Shown here one piece after another: positions 22,641-33,473 of a DNA stretch of 64,000 nucleotides (within the stretch, counting starts at the first letter, position 1; every line of letters begins with the position of its first letter). The notes below the pieces were generated by a model, which saw nothing but the letters and a program-made list of their open reading frames with translations, was not told where the DNA came from and made no database searches. Both the position numbers and the translations under genes were made by a program. The DNA comes from Hymenopus coronatus (Eukaryota > Arthropoda > Insecta > Mantodea > Hymenopodidae): positions 151,121,129 to 151,185,128 of the forward strand of contig CM060890.1 of NCBI GenBank assembly GCA_030762935.1, given 5' to 3'.

Positions 22641-23150
22641 ATTTAGATAATCTATTTACGGATATGATTACTAGGTCTATTCGCATGAATATGTCAATCA
22701 TAACGTTGACTTATTCAATGACTAATGCCAGAAAGCGCAAAAGTTGCATTACGCCAATAATCTTAAAACTGAGTGAAGAACTTAAGAATATATTTGCGTT
22801 AGTAAAACATTTTTATAGGGCCCTTATTATTGAAATTGTATAAAACTAAAAATAAAGACTACAAGAAATTAATTTCAAATGGAAATATAAACTATTACGC
22901 ACTTCAAATAAATAGTTCTGTAAACAAGGAAAAGCAAATCTGTAATTTGGTAAATAGTAAATTATGCAGAAAAATACGTACTGAAGGTGTAGCTCTTGAT
23001 AAGAAATTAATATGCAGCAATGTTGATACTGCTAATATATTCGAGACATATTTTCAACTAGTGTTGAAAATATGCACTCTAACCATTTCTCTAACAGTGA
23101 CTCTGCGTGCACAAAAGCATCAACTAATAATAACAGTTTAGTATTTTTTT
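22640..23150 (+). pseudogene. LINE endonuclease-to-RT linker region
   Basis: Two open segments (22640-22840 and 22830-23141) contain KLYKTKNKDYKKLISNGNI and KQICNLVNSKLCRKIRTEG, then DTANIFETYF. This Lys-rich linker ending in an ANxFNxYF-like motif precedes the RT domain in many LINEs. One frameshift separates the segments. Confidence 0.6.
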
Positions 23151-23495
23151 GACATTGATGCTAATGTCATTATTAAGGCTGCTCAATCACTAAAAGTATG
23201 AATAGCGCTGGTAGTGAGAATATATGTGTGATCAGTATTATTGAGAATGGAATGTTTCCGTCATCACTACTTATAGTGATGCCAGTAATGTAAAGAATTA
23301 TAGGCCCATATCCTTGTTAAGTACAGTTTCGAACGTGTTTTGTATAATAAAATGCTTGGTTCTATTTGGAAGTTTGATTTAATTACTCCAAACCAACTTG
23401 ATTTTCTTCCTGGAAATCTACGGAGACTGCCTTATGTGAACTTAACAATTATGTATATAAAAATCTTGATGAGGGAAAAAATGTAGCGTATTATA

Positions 23496-24381
23496 CAGGG
23501 TTACTACAAAAGAAATAGACAACTTCAACTGCCTGAAAAACAAAAACTATTAGAGATAGCAACCTAATTATTTTGGATTAATGTTGAGAAACTCTCAAAG
23601 TTTTGTTTGTTATTATTGGTAGCGCTATAGTGTTTTATTTGTTGTTGCAGAAGCTAAAATGGCGGAAAATCCTTTGGAAATGGCATATTGCGTGTTGGAA
23701 TTTGCTAGAACGCAATCAGCAACTGTTGTCCAACGACATTGTAGAACACGTTATCACAAAAATGAAATGATGCGCTCACAAAAACCAGCATCGTCTTCAT
23801 CATGTCACGACATGTCGATGCAAAAGTCACGCCGTATGACCTTATCTTCTTCACTCAGAAACTGCAACATCTGTAATCTGTAAGGCATCATGTGCAGTCG
23901 CTTCCGCAAGATTTTCCATACAGTTTGCTGTGGAATTTGTAATTGCATGCTTGCCCTAGATGCTGATTTCTGTGGGCTTCTTATGTAGGCAGAACGAACA
24001 CGTTCAACGTTTTCTTCCGAAACTCTTGGTCTTCCCGAGCTCTTCCCTTTGCACAAACATCCCGTTGTCTCGAATTTTCTATACCAGTCGTAGATTGACT
24101 GTCTAGTCGGTGGCGTTTTGTGGTAACGTGTTCTAAAATGTCGTTGGACAACAGTTGCTGATTGCGTTCTAGCAAATTCCAACACGCAATATGCCTTTTC
24201 CACAGGATTTTCCGCCATTCCAGCTTCTGCAACAACAAACAAAACACTACAGCGTTACTAATAGTAACAAACAAAACTTTGAGAGTTTCTCAACATACCT
24301 CCAAAATAATTAGGTTACTATCTCTAATAGTTTTTGTTTTACAGGCAGTTGAAGTTGTCTATTTCTTTTGTAGTAACCCTG
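23496..24381 (-). mobile_element. Fold-back mariner-type element, 886 bp, TA target duplication
   Basis: Terminal inverted repeats start CAGGGTTACTACAAAAG, with TA on both sides (23494-23495 and 24382-24383). The arms are unusually long, about 265 bp each (23496-23760 and 24117-24381), because both include the beginning of the transposase gene in opposite orientation. The TA duplication and TIR are Tc1/mariner features. It lies inside a LINE reverse transcriptase, so it arrived after that LINE. Confidence 0.9.
23805..24242 (-). pseudogene. Mariner-type transposase, N-terminal DNA-binding half only
   Basis: A 145-codon open frame reads MAENPVEKAYCVLEFARTQS, then a helix-turn-helix region with SIYDWYRKFETTGCL and GRPRVSEENVERVR, and ends SEEDKVIRRDFCIDMS. 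This is the paired helix-turn-helix (DUF4817-like) N-terminus of a Tc1/mariner superfamily transposase. It would bind the element ends. The DDE/D catalytic domain is absent: downstream of the frame the sequence becomes the opposite arm, which repeats the start of the same gene in reverse. The element would need a transposase supplied in trans. Confidence 0.8.
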
Positions 24382-24920
24382 TATTTTGATTTATCTAAGG
24401 CCTTCGATAGCTTGGATATAACTATATTACTTTAAAGTTAAAAGATAAAGTTAAAGTTAAAAGTTAGGGTTCAAAGGGCATTTCTTACTTTTTTTTTAAA
24501 ATTATATCTTCCCAGCCATTGGATTTGCATAAAGGTTAGATACATTTTCTGATAATTTCGATATGCATATGTGAGTCGCACAGGATTCTATACTCGGCCT
24601 TTAATATTTTTATTATATATAAATGATTTATCAGAATATGTAGTTGTGAGAAAAGTTTCAATTTATGCAGATGAAACCTTTATTACGGTTTTTTCGATGA
24701 ATCTGACGCTTTATTGGGCAAAATCAAACTAGCTATCTCAGTTTAAATTGTAATAAACTAATAGTTAATATTGAAAAAAAAAAAAAAACCGCTGTGTCTA
24801 AAATTCATAACCAAATTAGTTGATACTGATCTAAATGTATACTTTGAGAATAAATTGACTGAAAGTCATCAACAAAGTACTAAATTCCTTGGAATATATA
24901 TGGATAATTTATAACGTGGA

Positions 24921-25403
24921 ATGAACTTTATTGCCAAGAAACTATGTTCTGCAAATTTTGCCATATTGGAACTAAGAGATATGCTTGACCCAAAAACTCT
25001 CTTATACTATTCTCTTGTTTTTACACATCTAAGTTATGCTGTGTTCCTATGGGGTAACTCTAATGCATGTAGGATATTTATCGCACAGAAAAGAATTCTA
25101 CAAACCATCTTTAAGTTAAACAGCATGGACTCCTGTAAAAAGCATTTTATCCAATATAAATTTGTAACGTTTCCTTTCATTTATATTTTTAAGAGCTTAC
25201 TATTTTTGTTATTAAGTGGGAAATTATTTTACAAAAATTCAGATTTTCATAATTACAATACACCAAATGCACATTCATTATCCATTGAAAGTCATAAACT
25301 CACAAATATGAAAAGTCACCTGCATATTCTGGTGTTGTGCTTTCTAATATGTAACCGTTGTATATACACAAAAGGTTTAAATAAAATGAAAAACAGAATT
25401 TAA
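24921..25403 (+). pseudogene. LINE C-terminal region after reverse transcriptase
   Basis: The 160-codon open frame includes LRDMLDPKTLLYYSLVFTHL then SYAVFLWGNS, AQKRILQTIFKL and NSMDSCKKHF. This is the thumb/C-terminal region that follows the RT in many non-LTR elements (pattern LxYGxxxWGNS...KIQKRAxRxI). The frame is intact here but cut off from the RT by upstream shifts. Confidence 0.75.
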
Positions 25404-25570
25404 TGGATCAATGTTTCTATTCAGTGTGTTCTTAAGCTACAAGCTTTAAAATGTTATTAGTTGTATATTTTACCATGTTATCAGTTGTGAATTTTACTGT
25501 GTTTTCTTGTTATACTGACGTGTAAATCCACGTACTATTGCCATGTTATAAATAAAATTCAATCAATCAA

Positions 25571-26145
25571 GCACTACGCTTAAGTGACAGTCAAATATTT
25601 TAAACAAAGTTTGCCATGGGATTGAAATCCGTTTCTTTGCGTGACAAGTTGACAAGTTCCCAAATGAGAAATGTTTAAGTATTTTAAAACGGAAACCAAT
25701 TAAAGGAATATCTCAAAAACGGTCAACTCACATAAATTGTGTGTTTTAATGACATCTACATTTTTGTTTACTAAGTATTGTCTATCTCTTACGGTGTACT
25801 TATGCAAAAATAAAAAATAATCATCGAGAATAAAGTGGGTAATGCCATAAAATTTAAAATATATATTTTATTTGTCGTGTAAATATCTTCAATGCATGGT
25901 AATTTAATCAAAATGGTTAGAGCCATTTTTGAGGAAACCAAAATTTTCGAAACTGTTTCCATGTAAAGGGTAGTTTGGGGTGAGAGAATTTTCCTCAAAG
26001 TCTTCGTGTCGCATCCTTGGAAAATACTAACTTAAATACCAAGTTTGGTACTTTACGGACTTTTCATTTTTGAGTCACACGGACACTCACACACTGAAAA
26101 TGTTTTTCCGGTGGAATGCAACAGCTTCTCTATACACTGTGTGGT
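25571..26145 (+). repeat. Family A copy 7, abutting the Ig exon
   Basis: 5'-truncated copy with AATATCTCAAAAACGG (25704), TTAATCAAAATGGTTAG (25904), GTCGCATCCTTGGAA (26008) and the palindrome start CTTCTCTATACACTG (26125). It ends about 8-10 bp before the splice acceptor of the Ig exon, so it supplies the intron end of the host gene. Confidence 0.85.
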
Positions 26146-26153
26146 GTTTTCAG

Positions 26154-26293
26154 GAAACGATCCACGCTAGTGATCCCGAGGCTGAGACCTGAAGATGGAG
26201 GTGTGTACGAATGTCGAGCGAAAAGCGTCACGGGGGAGATGGCCACTATTTCGTCCAAGGTGACAGTGAGTTCGGATACTCGGCCCGAAAACA
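26154..26293 (+). CDS. Exon: C-terminal half of an immunoglobulin domain (Ig-EGF protein, neuregulin/Vein-like)
   Basis: A 140 bp internal exon between acceptor GGTGTTTTCAG and donor GTAAGTAC. It enters in phase 2 (one base completes the first codon) and leaves in phase 1. The protein reads KRSTLVIPRLRPEDGGVYEC, then RAKSVTGEMATIS, then SSKVTVSSDTRPEN. The DxGxYxC-type motif is strand F of an Ig C2/I-set domain. The strand-B Cys and the Trp must lie in an upstream exon that I do not find. The next exon I recognise on this strand encodes the start of an EGF domain in matching phase. Ig followed closely by EGF recalls neuregulins and Drosophila Vein, secreted or membrane-anchored EGFR/ErbB ligands, but other Ig-EGF proteins cannot be excluded. 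There is no stop or frameshift in the exon. Confidence 0.75.
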
Positions 26294-26655
26294 GTAAGTA
26301 CAAGCAAACTTCTCTCTTCTTGCTTTCCTCACACTTCTATTCCATAACTAACCTTTATCACATTCAATATTTCATACATAATTTAAGCATCTTAAATATA
26401 ATTGTTAGAAACTCAAAAACATTTGACTTCGTAAATATATTTATTTAATGGCCAGGCAGTTGATTCAATGTTTTTACCTTTTTTGCTGCCTAATACAAAC
26501 CGTGAGGGCAGTATTGTGTTGTTTCTTCTTACCATCTTCATATGGAGCCTGGAGCAGGGGGGGGGGGGGTCGGTCCAATCTCTTGTATACATTTGAGGAA
26601 GTGCATGATATAAAATGTACGCAAAGTGCATGAGAAAATGTGATGATAAAGCAAT
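26294..26655. other. Start of the 30.5 kb intron, unassigned
   Basis: Donor GTAAGTAC at 26294. No repeat family recognised until the SINE at about 26660. A run of 10 G lies near 26559-26568. Confidence 0.45.
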
Positions 26656-26659
26656 TAGT

Positions 26660-26775
26660 GGAATGAAATGCAAGGGAAACCGGGATATACGGAGAAAACC
26701 CGCTCACACGCCTATGAGAGGCGAGCGATCTAACCACATTGCCACTGTCATGGTTCCTATCTGAACACAAAACAT
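26660..26775 (-). mobile_element. SINE remnant (GCGGGTTTTCTCCG type)
   Basis: On the minus strand an A-box-like TGGCAATGTGGTTAGA is followed by GCGGGTTTTCTCCG and a CCGGTTTCCC-like stretch. The GGGTTTTCTCC block also occurs near 47,520 and 58,193, and resembles the conserved central domain of widespread metazoan SINEs (from memory, the Nin-type domain). Confidence 0.55.
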
Positions 26776-27564
26776 ACCTGGAGAAGCGAAGATAAAATAT
26801 ACAATACGTATTTAAAAGCTGCTATGTTCGAAATACTGCCACGGATATTGCTTTACTTTTTTTTAAATGTTATGTTAATGGCACTTTTGTTTTCCTGTTT
26901 CTGGCACCCGTCTTTTGCCAACAAATGTGTCTTAAGTCGGCAGAGATCCTCGCCTTTATTCTCAAAACATTAATGTTCTACAAGCAATTTGTTGATGATT
27001 GCTGCATCTGATTCGAATTTGTTTACCAAGTTATTTAATTGTTAAGTGCAATGATATTAGCTTAGATTCTCCAACAAAAACTGTGAAAGAAGGACGTAAG
27101 TATAACAAAACGAGAATGATTTGAAAATTAGTTTACCCTTAGAAGCAGATGAAGCAAATCTATAATAAAAACATTACTTTAAAAAGTTGAAAACTATCCG
27201 AGTTCACATTTTCAATTTAAAGACATCGGATGGGTAGAGCAGGTGTCGAGGCTGAAGCTTGTGCTAAAGTTCTGACAATATTCTTTGACGTCTCTTTACT
27301 GTTTACAATATTCTTGGAGAAACGTAACGATATACCGTAAAACCAACGTTTTATGAAGTGAGATAATTCAACTAAACCGCAGCCATGTATAACCGAGAAC
27401 GTACCAGAAAGCAATGTGACGACACTGCCGCTGGGGAAGTGGGACCAATAAATGAGATTTGTATTCACGATTGTCGCGACGGTCTATGGATGTGATGAGA
27501 GATGCCCCAGTCAGAACGGCGCCAGCTTCTCAACCCCACGTTTATATCAGCGGGGTGTGGGCAG
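26776..27564. other. Intron, unassigned
   Basis: AT-rich sequence without a recognisable gene or repeat. The last ~100 bp lead into the 60 bp array. Confidence 0.4.
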
Positions 27565-29940
27565 ATCCCTATATACACACCTTCCTGTTTATACCAGACG
27601 GGGGCTTAGGAGCTGACATTGCAGATATCCACATACACACCTGCCTGTTTATACCAGGGGGGAGATTAGGAGCTGACATTGCAGATATCCACATACACAC
27701 CTGCCTGTTTATACCAGGGGGGAGATTAGCAGCTGACATTGCAGATATCCACATACACACCTGCCTGTTTATACCAGGGGGGAGATTAGAAGCTAACATT
27801 GCAGATATCCACATACACACCTGCCTGTTTATACCAGGGGGGAGATTAGAAGCTAACATTGCAGATATCCACATACACACCTGCCTGTTTATACCAGGGG
27901 GGAGATTAGAAGCTAACATTGCAGATATCCACATACACACCTGCCTGTTTATACCAGGGGGGAGATTAGGAGCTGACATTGCAGATATCCACATACACCC
28001 CTGCCTGTTTATACCAGGGGGGAGATTAGGAGCTGACATTGCAGATATCCACATACACACCTGCCTGTTTATACTAGGGGGGAGATTAGGAGCTGACATT
28101 GCAGATCCCTACATACACACCTGCCTGTTTATACCAGGGGGGAGATTAGAAGCTAACATTGCAGATATCCACATACACACCTGCCTGTTTATACCAGGGG
28201 GGAGATTAGGAGCTGACATTGCAGAATTCCACATACACACCTGCCTGTTTATACCAGGGGGGAGATTAGGAGCTGACATTGCAGATATCCACATACACAC
28301 CTGCCTGTTTATACCAACGGGAACTTAGGAGCTGACATTGCAGATATCCACATACACACCTGCCTGTTTATACCAGGGGGGAGATTAGGAGCTGACATTG
28401 CAGATATCCACATACACACCTGCCTGTTTATACCAACGGGAACTTAGGAGCTGACATTGCAGATCTGTACATACACACCTGCCTGTTTATACCAGACGGG
28501 GGCTTAGGAGATGAAACTACAGATGTCCACATACACACCTAACTGTTCATACAAGGGGGAGATTAGGAGCTGACATGCAGATCCCTAAATATACACCGGA
28601 CTGTTTATACCATAAGGTGCTTAGGAGCTGACATTGCTGATCCCTACATACACACCTGTCTATTTATACCAGAGGGGAGATTATAGGGCTGACATTGCAG
28701 ATCCCTGTATACACACCTGCCTGTTTATACCAGGTGGTAGATTAGGATCTGGTAATGCAGGTGCCTACATACACAACTGCCTGTTTATACCAGGAGGGCT
28801 TAGGAGTTGACATAATAGATCCCTATATACACGCCTGCCTGTTAATACCACGGGAGGGGTGCTAAGGAGCTTACATTGCAGATCCCTTCATATAGTACAC
28901 CTGCCTGTTTACACCAGAGGTCGGGATTAGGATTTGACATTGCAGATCTCTACATACAAACCTGCCTGTTTATACCAGGGGGAGGGTTAAGAGTTGACAT
29001 TGCCGATCCCTATATACATACCTGCCTGTTTATACCAAGGGGTGCTTAGGAGCTGACATTGCGGATCCCTAGATATACACCCTCCTGTTCATACCAGGGA
29101 GAGGGTTAGGAATTGACATTGCAAAGTCCTAAATACACACCTGCCTGTTTATATCGGATGGGGGGGGGGGGCTTAGGAGCTGACTATGCAGATCCCTACA
29201 TACACACCTGCCTATTTATAGCAGTGAGGGTGGCTTAAGAATTGACATTGCAGATCTCTATGTACACCTGCCTGTTTATACCAGAGGGGGACATAGGAGC
29301 TGACATTGCAGACTCCTAATTTCACATCTGCCTGTTTATACCAGGGGTTTAGGACTTGACATTGTTAGATCCCTACATACATACCTGCCTGTTTATATAA
29401 GGGAGGGCTTAGGAGCTGGCATTACAGATTCCTTCATATAGTACACCTGCTTGTTTATACCAGAGGGGATTAGGAGCTGACATTACAGATATATACATGC
29501 ATTGCTGCCTGTTTATACCAAGCGGGGCTTAGGAGCTGACATTGCAGATCCTAGATATACACCTGCCTGTTTATACCAGGGGGAGGGTTAACAGTTACAT
29601 TGCAGATCCCTAAATACACACCTGCCTGTTTATACCAGAGGGGGACTTATGAGCTGACATTGCCTTCCCTACATATACAGCTGCCTGTTTATACCAGAGG
29701 GGGCTTAGGAAGCAACATTGCATATCCCTACATACACACCTGCCTGTTTCTTGTTGAGAGGGGGGCTTAAGAGCTGACATTAAAGATTCCTAGACATACA
29801 GCTGCCTGTTTAACCAGAGGGGAACTAGGAGTTGACATTGCAGATCACTATATACAAACCTGCCTGTTTATTCAAGAGGGGGGATTAGGAGCTGACATTG
29901 CAGATCCCTACATATACACCTGCCTGTTTATAACAGCGGG
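27565..29940. repeat. 60 bp tandem array (about 40 units)
   Basis: Unit core: ACACACCTGCCTGTTTATAC, then CAGGGGGGAGATTAGGAGCT, then GACATTGCAGATATCCACAT. Units from about 27620 to 28440 are nearly identical and exactly 60 bp, so both strands are open (289 and 176 codons). From about 28500 to 29940 the units are diverged, with many indels and variable G-runs (up to 10 G at 29161-29170). The indels in the older half argue against coding function. Confidence 0.95.
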
Positions 29941-30159
29941 TCTGAACATAAGAAACATAACAAAAAACTGATATTGCAAATCTATACCTACACACTTGCT
30001 TGTTTATATCGGTGCGGGATAAGGAAAATAAAGGTAACACCATTGAAATGTTATTGCAAAGGAATACTTATGCACCATTTAATGGCAATAGTATTGAATC
30101 TTAACCATCCTTAAAGTATGACCAGTTGAACGAGAATCGAAAACGTGATGGGGGGGGGG

Positions 30160-31013
30160 GAGGCAGATAGAAGTGATTGTACTATTAAGTCTGGTATGGC
30201 ACGTATCACCAACTGTATCTTACTGACGATAGCGTGTTGGGGGCAGATAGAAGTGATTGTACTATTAAGTCTGGTATGGCACGTATCACCAACTGTATCT
30301 TACTGACGATAGCGTGTTGGGGGCAGATAGAAGTCGTACTATTAAGTCTGGTATGACACGTATCACCAACTTTATCTTACTGACGATTGCGTGTTGGGGG
30401 CAGATAGAAGTGATTGTACTATTAAGCTCGGTATGACACGTATCACCAACTGTATCTTACTGATGATAGCGTGTTGGGGGCAGATAGAAGTGATTGTACT
30501 ATTAAGCCTGGTACGACACGTATCACCAACTGTATCTTACTGACGATAGCGTGTTGGGGGCAGATAGAAGTGATTGTACTATTAAGCCTGGTACGACACG
30601 TATCACCAACTGTATCTTACTGATGATAGCGTGTTGGGGGCAGATAGAAGTGATTGTACTATTAAGCCTGGTACGACACGTATCACCAACTTTATCTTAC
30701 TGACGATAGCGTGTTGGGGGGCAGATAGAAGTGATTGTACTATTAAGCCTGGTATGGCACGTACCACTAACTGTATCTTACTGACGATAGCGTGTTGGGG
30801 GGCAGATAGAAGTGATTGTACTATTAAGCCTGGTATGGCACGTACCACTAACTGTATCTTACTGACGATAGCGTGTTGGGGGGCAGATAGAAGTGATTGT
30901 ACTATTAAGTCTGGTATGGCACGTATCACCAACTGTATCTTACTGACGATAGCGTGTTGGGGGCAGATAGAAGTGATTGTACTATTAAGCCTGGTACGAC
31001 ACGTACCACCAAC
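30160..31013. repeat. 80-81 bp tandem array (about 10.5 units)
   Basis: Unit: GGGGGCAGATAGAAGTGATT, then GTACTATTAAGYCTGGTAYG, then RCACGTATCACCAACTGTAT, then CTTACTGACGATAGCGTGTT. Most units are 80 bp. Three are 81 bp because the G-run has six rather than five G. Open frames on both strands (154 and 163 codons) follow from the 81 bp stretch and are not conserved across the array. Confidence 0.95.
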
Positions 31014-31059
31014 TGATAAAAGCGAGGTACTCATAAGGACAGTAATACCATACCATTCA

Positions 31060-33470
31060 AATGACATTCTGTGCAGCTCTGTAATAAGTTATTTTGAAAA
31101 AGTATATTCATCTTTTTCATGATTATCGAGATAAACATTAGCCCCAGTACTTGTTTCCTTGTAAGCAGAAGGGAATTAAATGTAAAGCCATGTATTTTCT
31201 ACATCATGCTAATAAACGTAAACAGGCAGAATTAGTTTTACTACTAGCTTCCTTATACGTAAATGGGAATTAAGGACTACAGCGATAGTGTTGCTGGTGT
31301 CTATTTGAAGAAAAGAAATTCCAATTCCCATACTTCTAGAAACAAACAAACGAGAATTGAGAAGAAAGATGTCTGCTCGTTAGGGAAAAGTTTAAGTACC
31401 TTAAAATTGAAACCAATAATCCGGAATAGCTCGAAAACTGCTAACTCTAAAAAAATGTATATTGTAGAAATTGCTTCTTTTAATAATATATTTTTGTGTA
31501 GTAGCTTTTTGCCGGTTATAATCGAATAAAGATCATCCAGAATGAAGATGTCTTCATAGGCAATATCGAGAAAATTCAAAATATACATTTTAAATGTCAG
31601 TTATACATTTCGTAGCCATAAAAATATCTTTAACATAAAGTATCTTAATCAAAATCGTTAGAGCCATTTTTGAGAAAATCAAAATTTTCCAAAAATGTTT
31701 CATGTAAAAGGTAGTTTAGACTGTTGAGTGTTCCTTGAAAGTCTTCGTATCGCTTCTTTGGAAGCATATATATCAAACACCAAGTTTTTGAACTATGCTG
31801 TCCCCCATCCCCACACACACACGCGCGCGCGCGGAATTTTTCTAAAAAGCTGAGGTGTTCCATACACATGATTTTTTTTCTAGCTCCGCAAATATATAGT
31901 TTATTCAAAATATTAATCTCGTAGGTGCACATGCTAATCAAGATAATGATAAGCAGAATTAGTCTTATTACTTTTTCCTTGTAAGTAGAACGGAAATAAA
32001 GGAATGCACAGTCAATTCCTTTTAAAAGCCGGTCACTATGAGAAAATATTAAATGTGTTCCATTCACATGACTTTCACTACATCTCTCTACAAATTATTG
32101 TTAAAAACCTATTCTTATGTTTACTTCATGCTAATCGAAAAAATAGCAGAAATGATCTTATTACTTGTGTCCATTTAAGTAGAAGAGAAATAAGGGAGTA
32201 ACATAGGATAAAGTGATAGTCAAAAGCTGGTTGCTATGTGACTGAAGGTACTTTGTTTGTATGGACAGGAGTTGACAAATTCCCGTATGAGAAAAGTATA
32301 CGTGTATATTGAAGCTGAAACCAATATCAAGGAATATCTTAAAAATGATCAAACCTACGAACAAGAAGGAATCTGATGTGATCCATTCACATGACTTTCT
32401 CTAAATCTCTAGAATATATTATTGTTAAAAAACTTATTTTTCTATTTACTTAATACAAATCGAGCAAAAAAATAGCAGAAATGTCTTATTACTTGCTTCC
32501 TTGTAAGTAGAAGGGAAATAAGGGAGAACACTTGGCTAAATCCATAGTTAAATATTTTAAAAACTGGTTGCTATGTGTATAAGTTCCTTTGCTTGTATGG
32601 AAAATAGTTGACAAATTCCCGTATGAGAAAGATATAAGTATTTTAAAGCTGAATCTAATAAGAAGGAATATCTCAAAAACCATCAACCCCACGAAAAAAA
32701 GCTGTATAACATAAACTGTCTGTTTTAACGAGATGTACTGTTTTTGTTACGTAAGCGTTTGCATATCTCTTACGGTTTACCAGTTATGCATAATTCATTC
32801 AGAATAAAGAGCTCTTCAGGGAGTGTTTCCAAAAACTTGAAGATATACATTTTATTTGTCATGTAAACATCTTAAACATTGGTGATTTTAATTATAATCG
32901 TTATAGCCATTTTTGAGAAAATCTAAATGTTCTATCTTTTTTCCATGTAAAGGGTAGTTGAGGGTCACGGGATTTTCTTGAAAGCATTCGTGTCGCACCC
33001 TTGGAAGGTATTAAACTTAAGTACCAAGTTAGGTATTTAACAGACTTTTCGTTTTTGACCTATGTGGCCACAGGCACACACATACGCATACACGAACATT
33101 TTTCTAAAAATGCTTGTTCTTGGATTCAGGGGCACTCAAAAGATATATTTCCGGTAAAATGTCTATATCGAATTTTCGGGTGCAATACAATACTTTCTCC
33201 ACACACTATGTACATGGTATGAGTAGAGAAAATTACATAAAATAAATGTATATAACATAAATTATTGTTTTAACGAGATCTACATTTTCTATTAGGAAAG
33301 TTTTTATCTATCTCTTACTGTTTACCGGTTATGCAAAATGTATTAAGAATAAAGATGTCTAGAGAGCCTATATCGATAAAATTCAAAACATACATTTTAT
33401 TTGTCATGTAAACATCTTCAATAAACGCTATTTTAATCAAAATCATTACAGCCTTTTCTTGTAAATAAAT
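31060..33470 (+). repeat. Five family A copies head to tail
   Basis: Successive full or partial copies at about 31060-31847, 31848-32043, 32044-32368, 32369-33236 and 33237-33470, all in + orientation. The copy at 32369-33236 is nearly complete, with a CA-type tract near 33072 and its palindrome at about 33190-33232. The last copy stops at 33470, where the 71 bp array begins. Confidence 0.85.
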
Positions 33471-33473
33471 AAG

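Larger units (their letters stand above)
23288..24720 (+). pseudogene. LINE reverse transcriptase split by a mariner insertion
   Basis: The left half carries NVKNYRPISLLSTVSNVF (about 23290-23345) and a block starting NQLDFLPG (about 23391). The right half resumes after the mariner with motif A FDLSKAFDSLDI (24384-24420), then LLYINDLSEYVVVRKVSIYA followed by DE (about 24610-24670), where YADE replaces the catalytic YADD. The insertion falls just before motif A. Frameshifts and the YADE change show the enzyme is dead. Confidence 0.8.
22140..25570 (+). mobile_element. Second decayed LINE (non-LTR retrotransposon) with simple-repeat tail
   Basis: Endonuclease remnants, an inter-domain linker, reverse transcriptase and a conserved C-terminal tail follow one another on the + strand. 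It ends in AATAAA followed by short TCAA repeats (about 25549-25570), a tail type seen in non-LTR elements that lack poly-A. It is AT-rich and differs from the GC-richer Jockey element at 14-19.7 kb. The 5' end is truncated. A mariner element (23496-24381) is inserted in the reverse transcriptase. Confidence 0.8.

Noticed and set aside
27459..28328. 289-codon plus-strand and 176-codon minus-strand frames
   Set aside because: Both are open because the uniform part of the array has an exact 60 bp period. The older units to the right carry frame-breaking indels.
30603..31122. 154- and 163-codon frames over the 80 bp array
   Set aside because: They are open only where units are 81 bp long, and lost where units are 80 bp.
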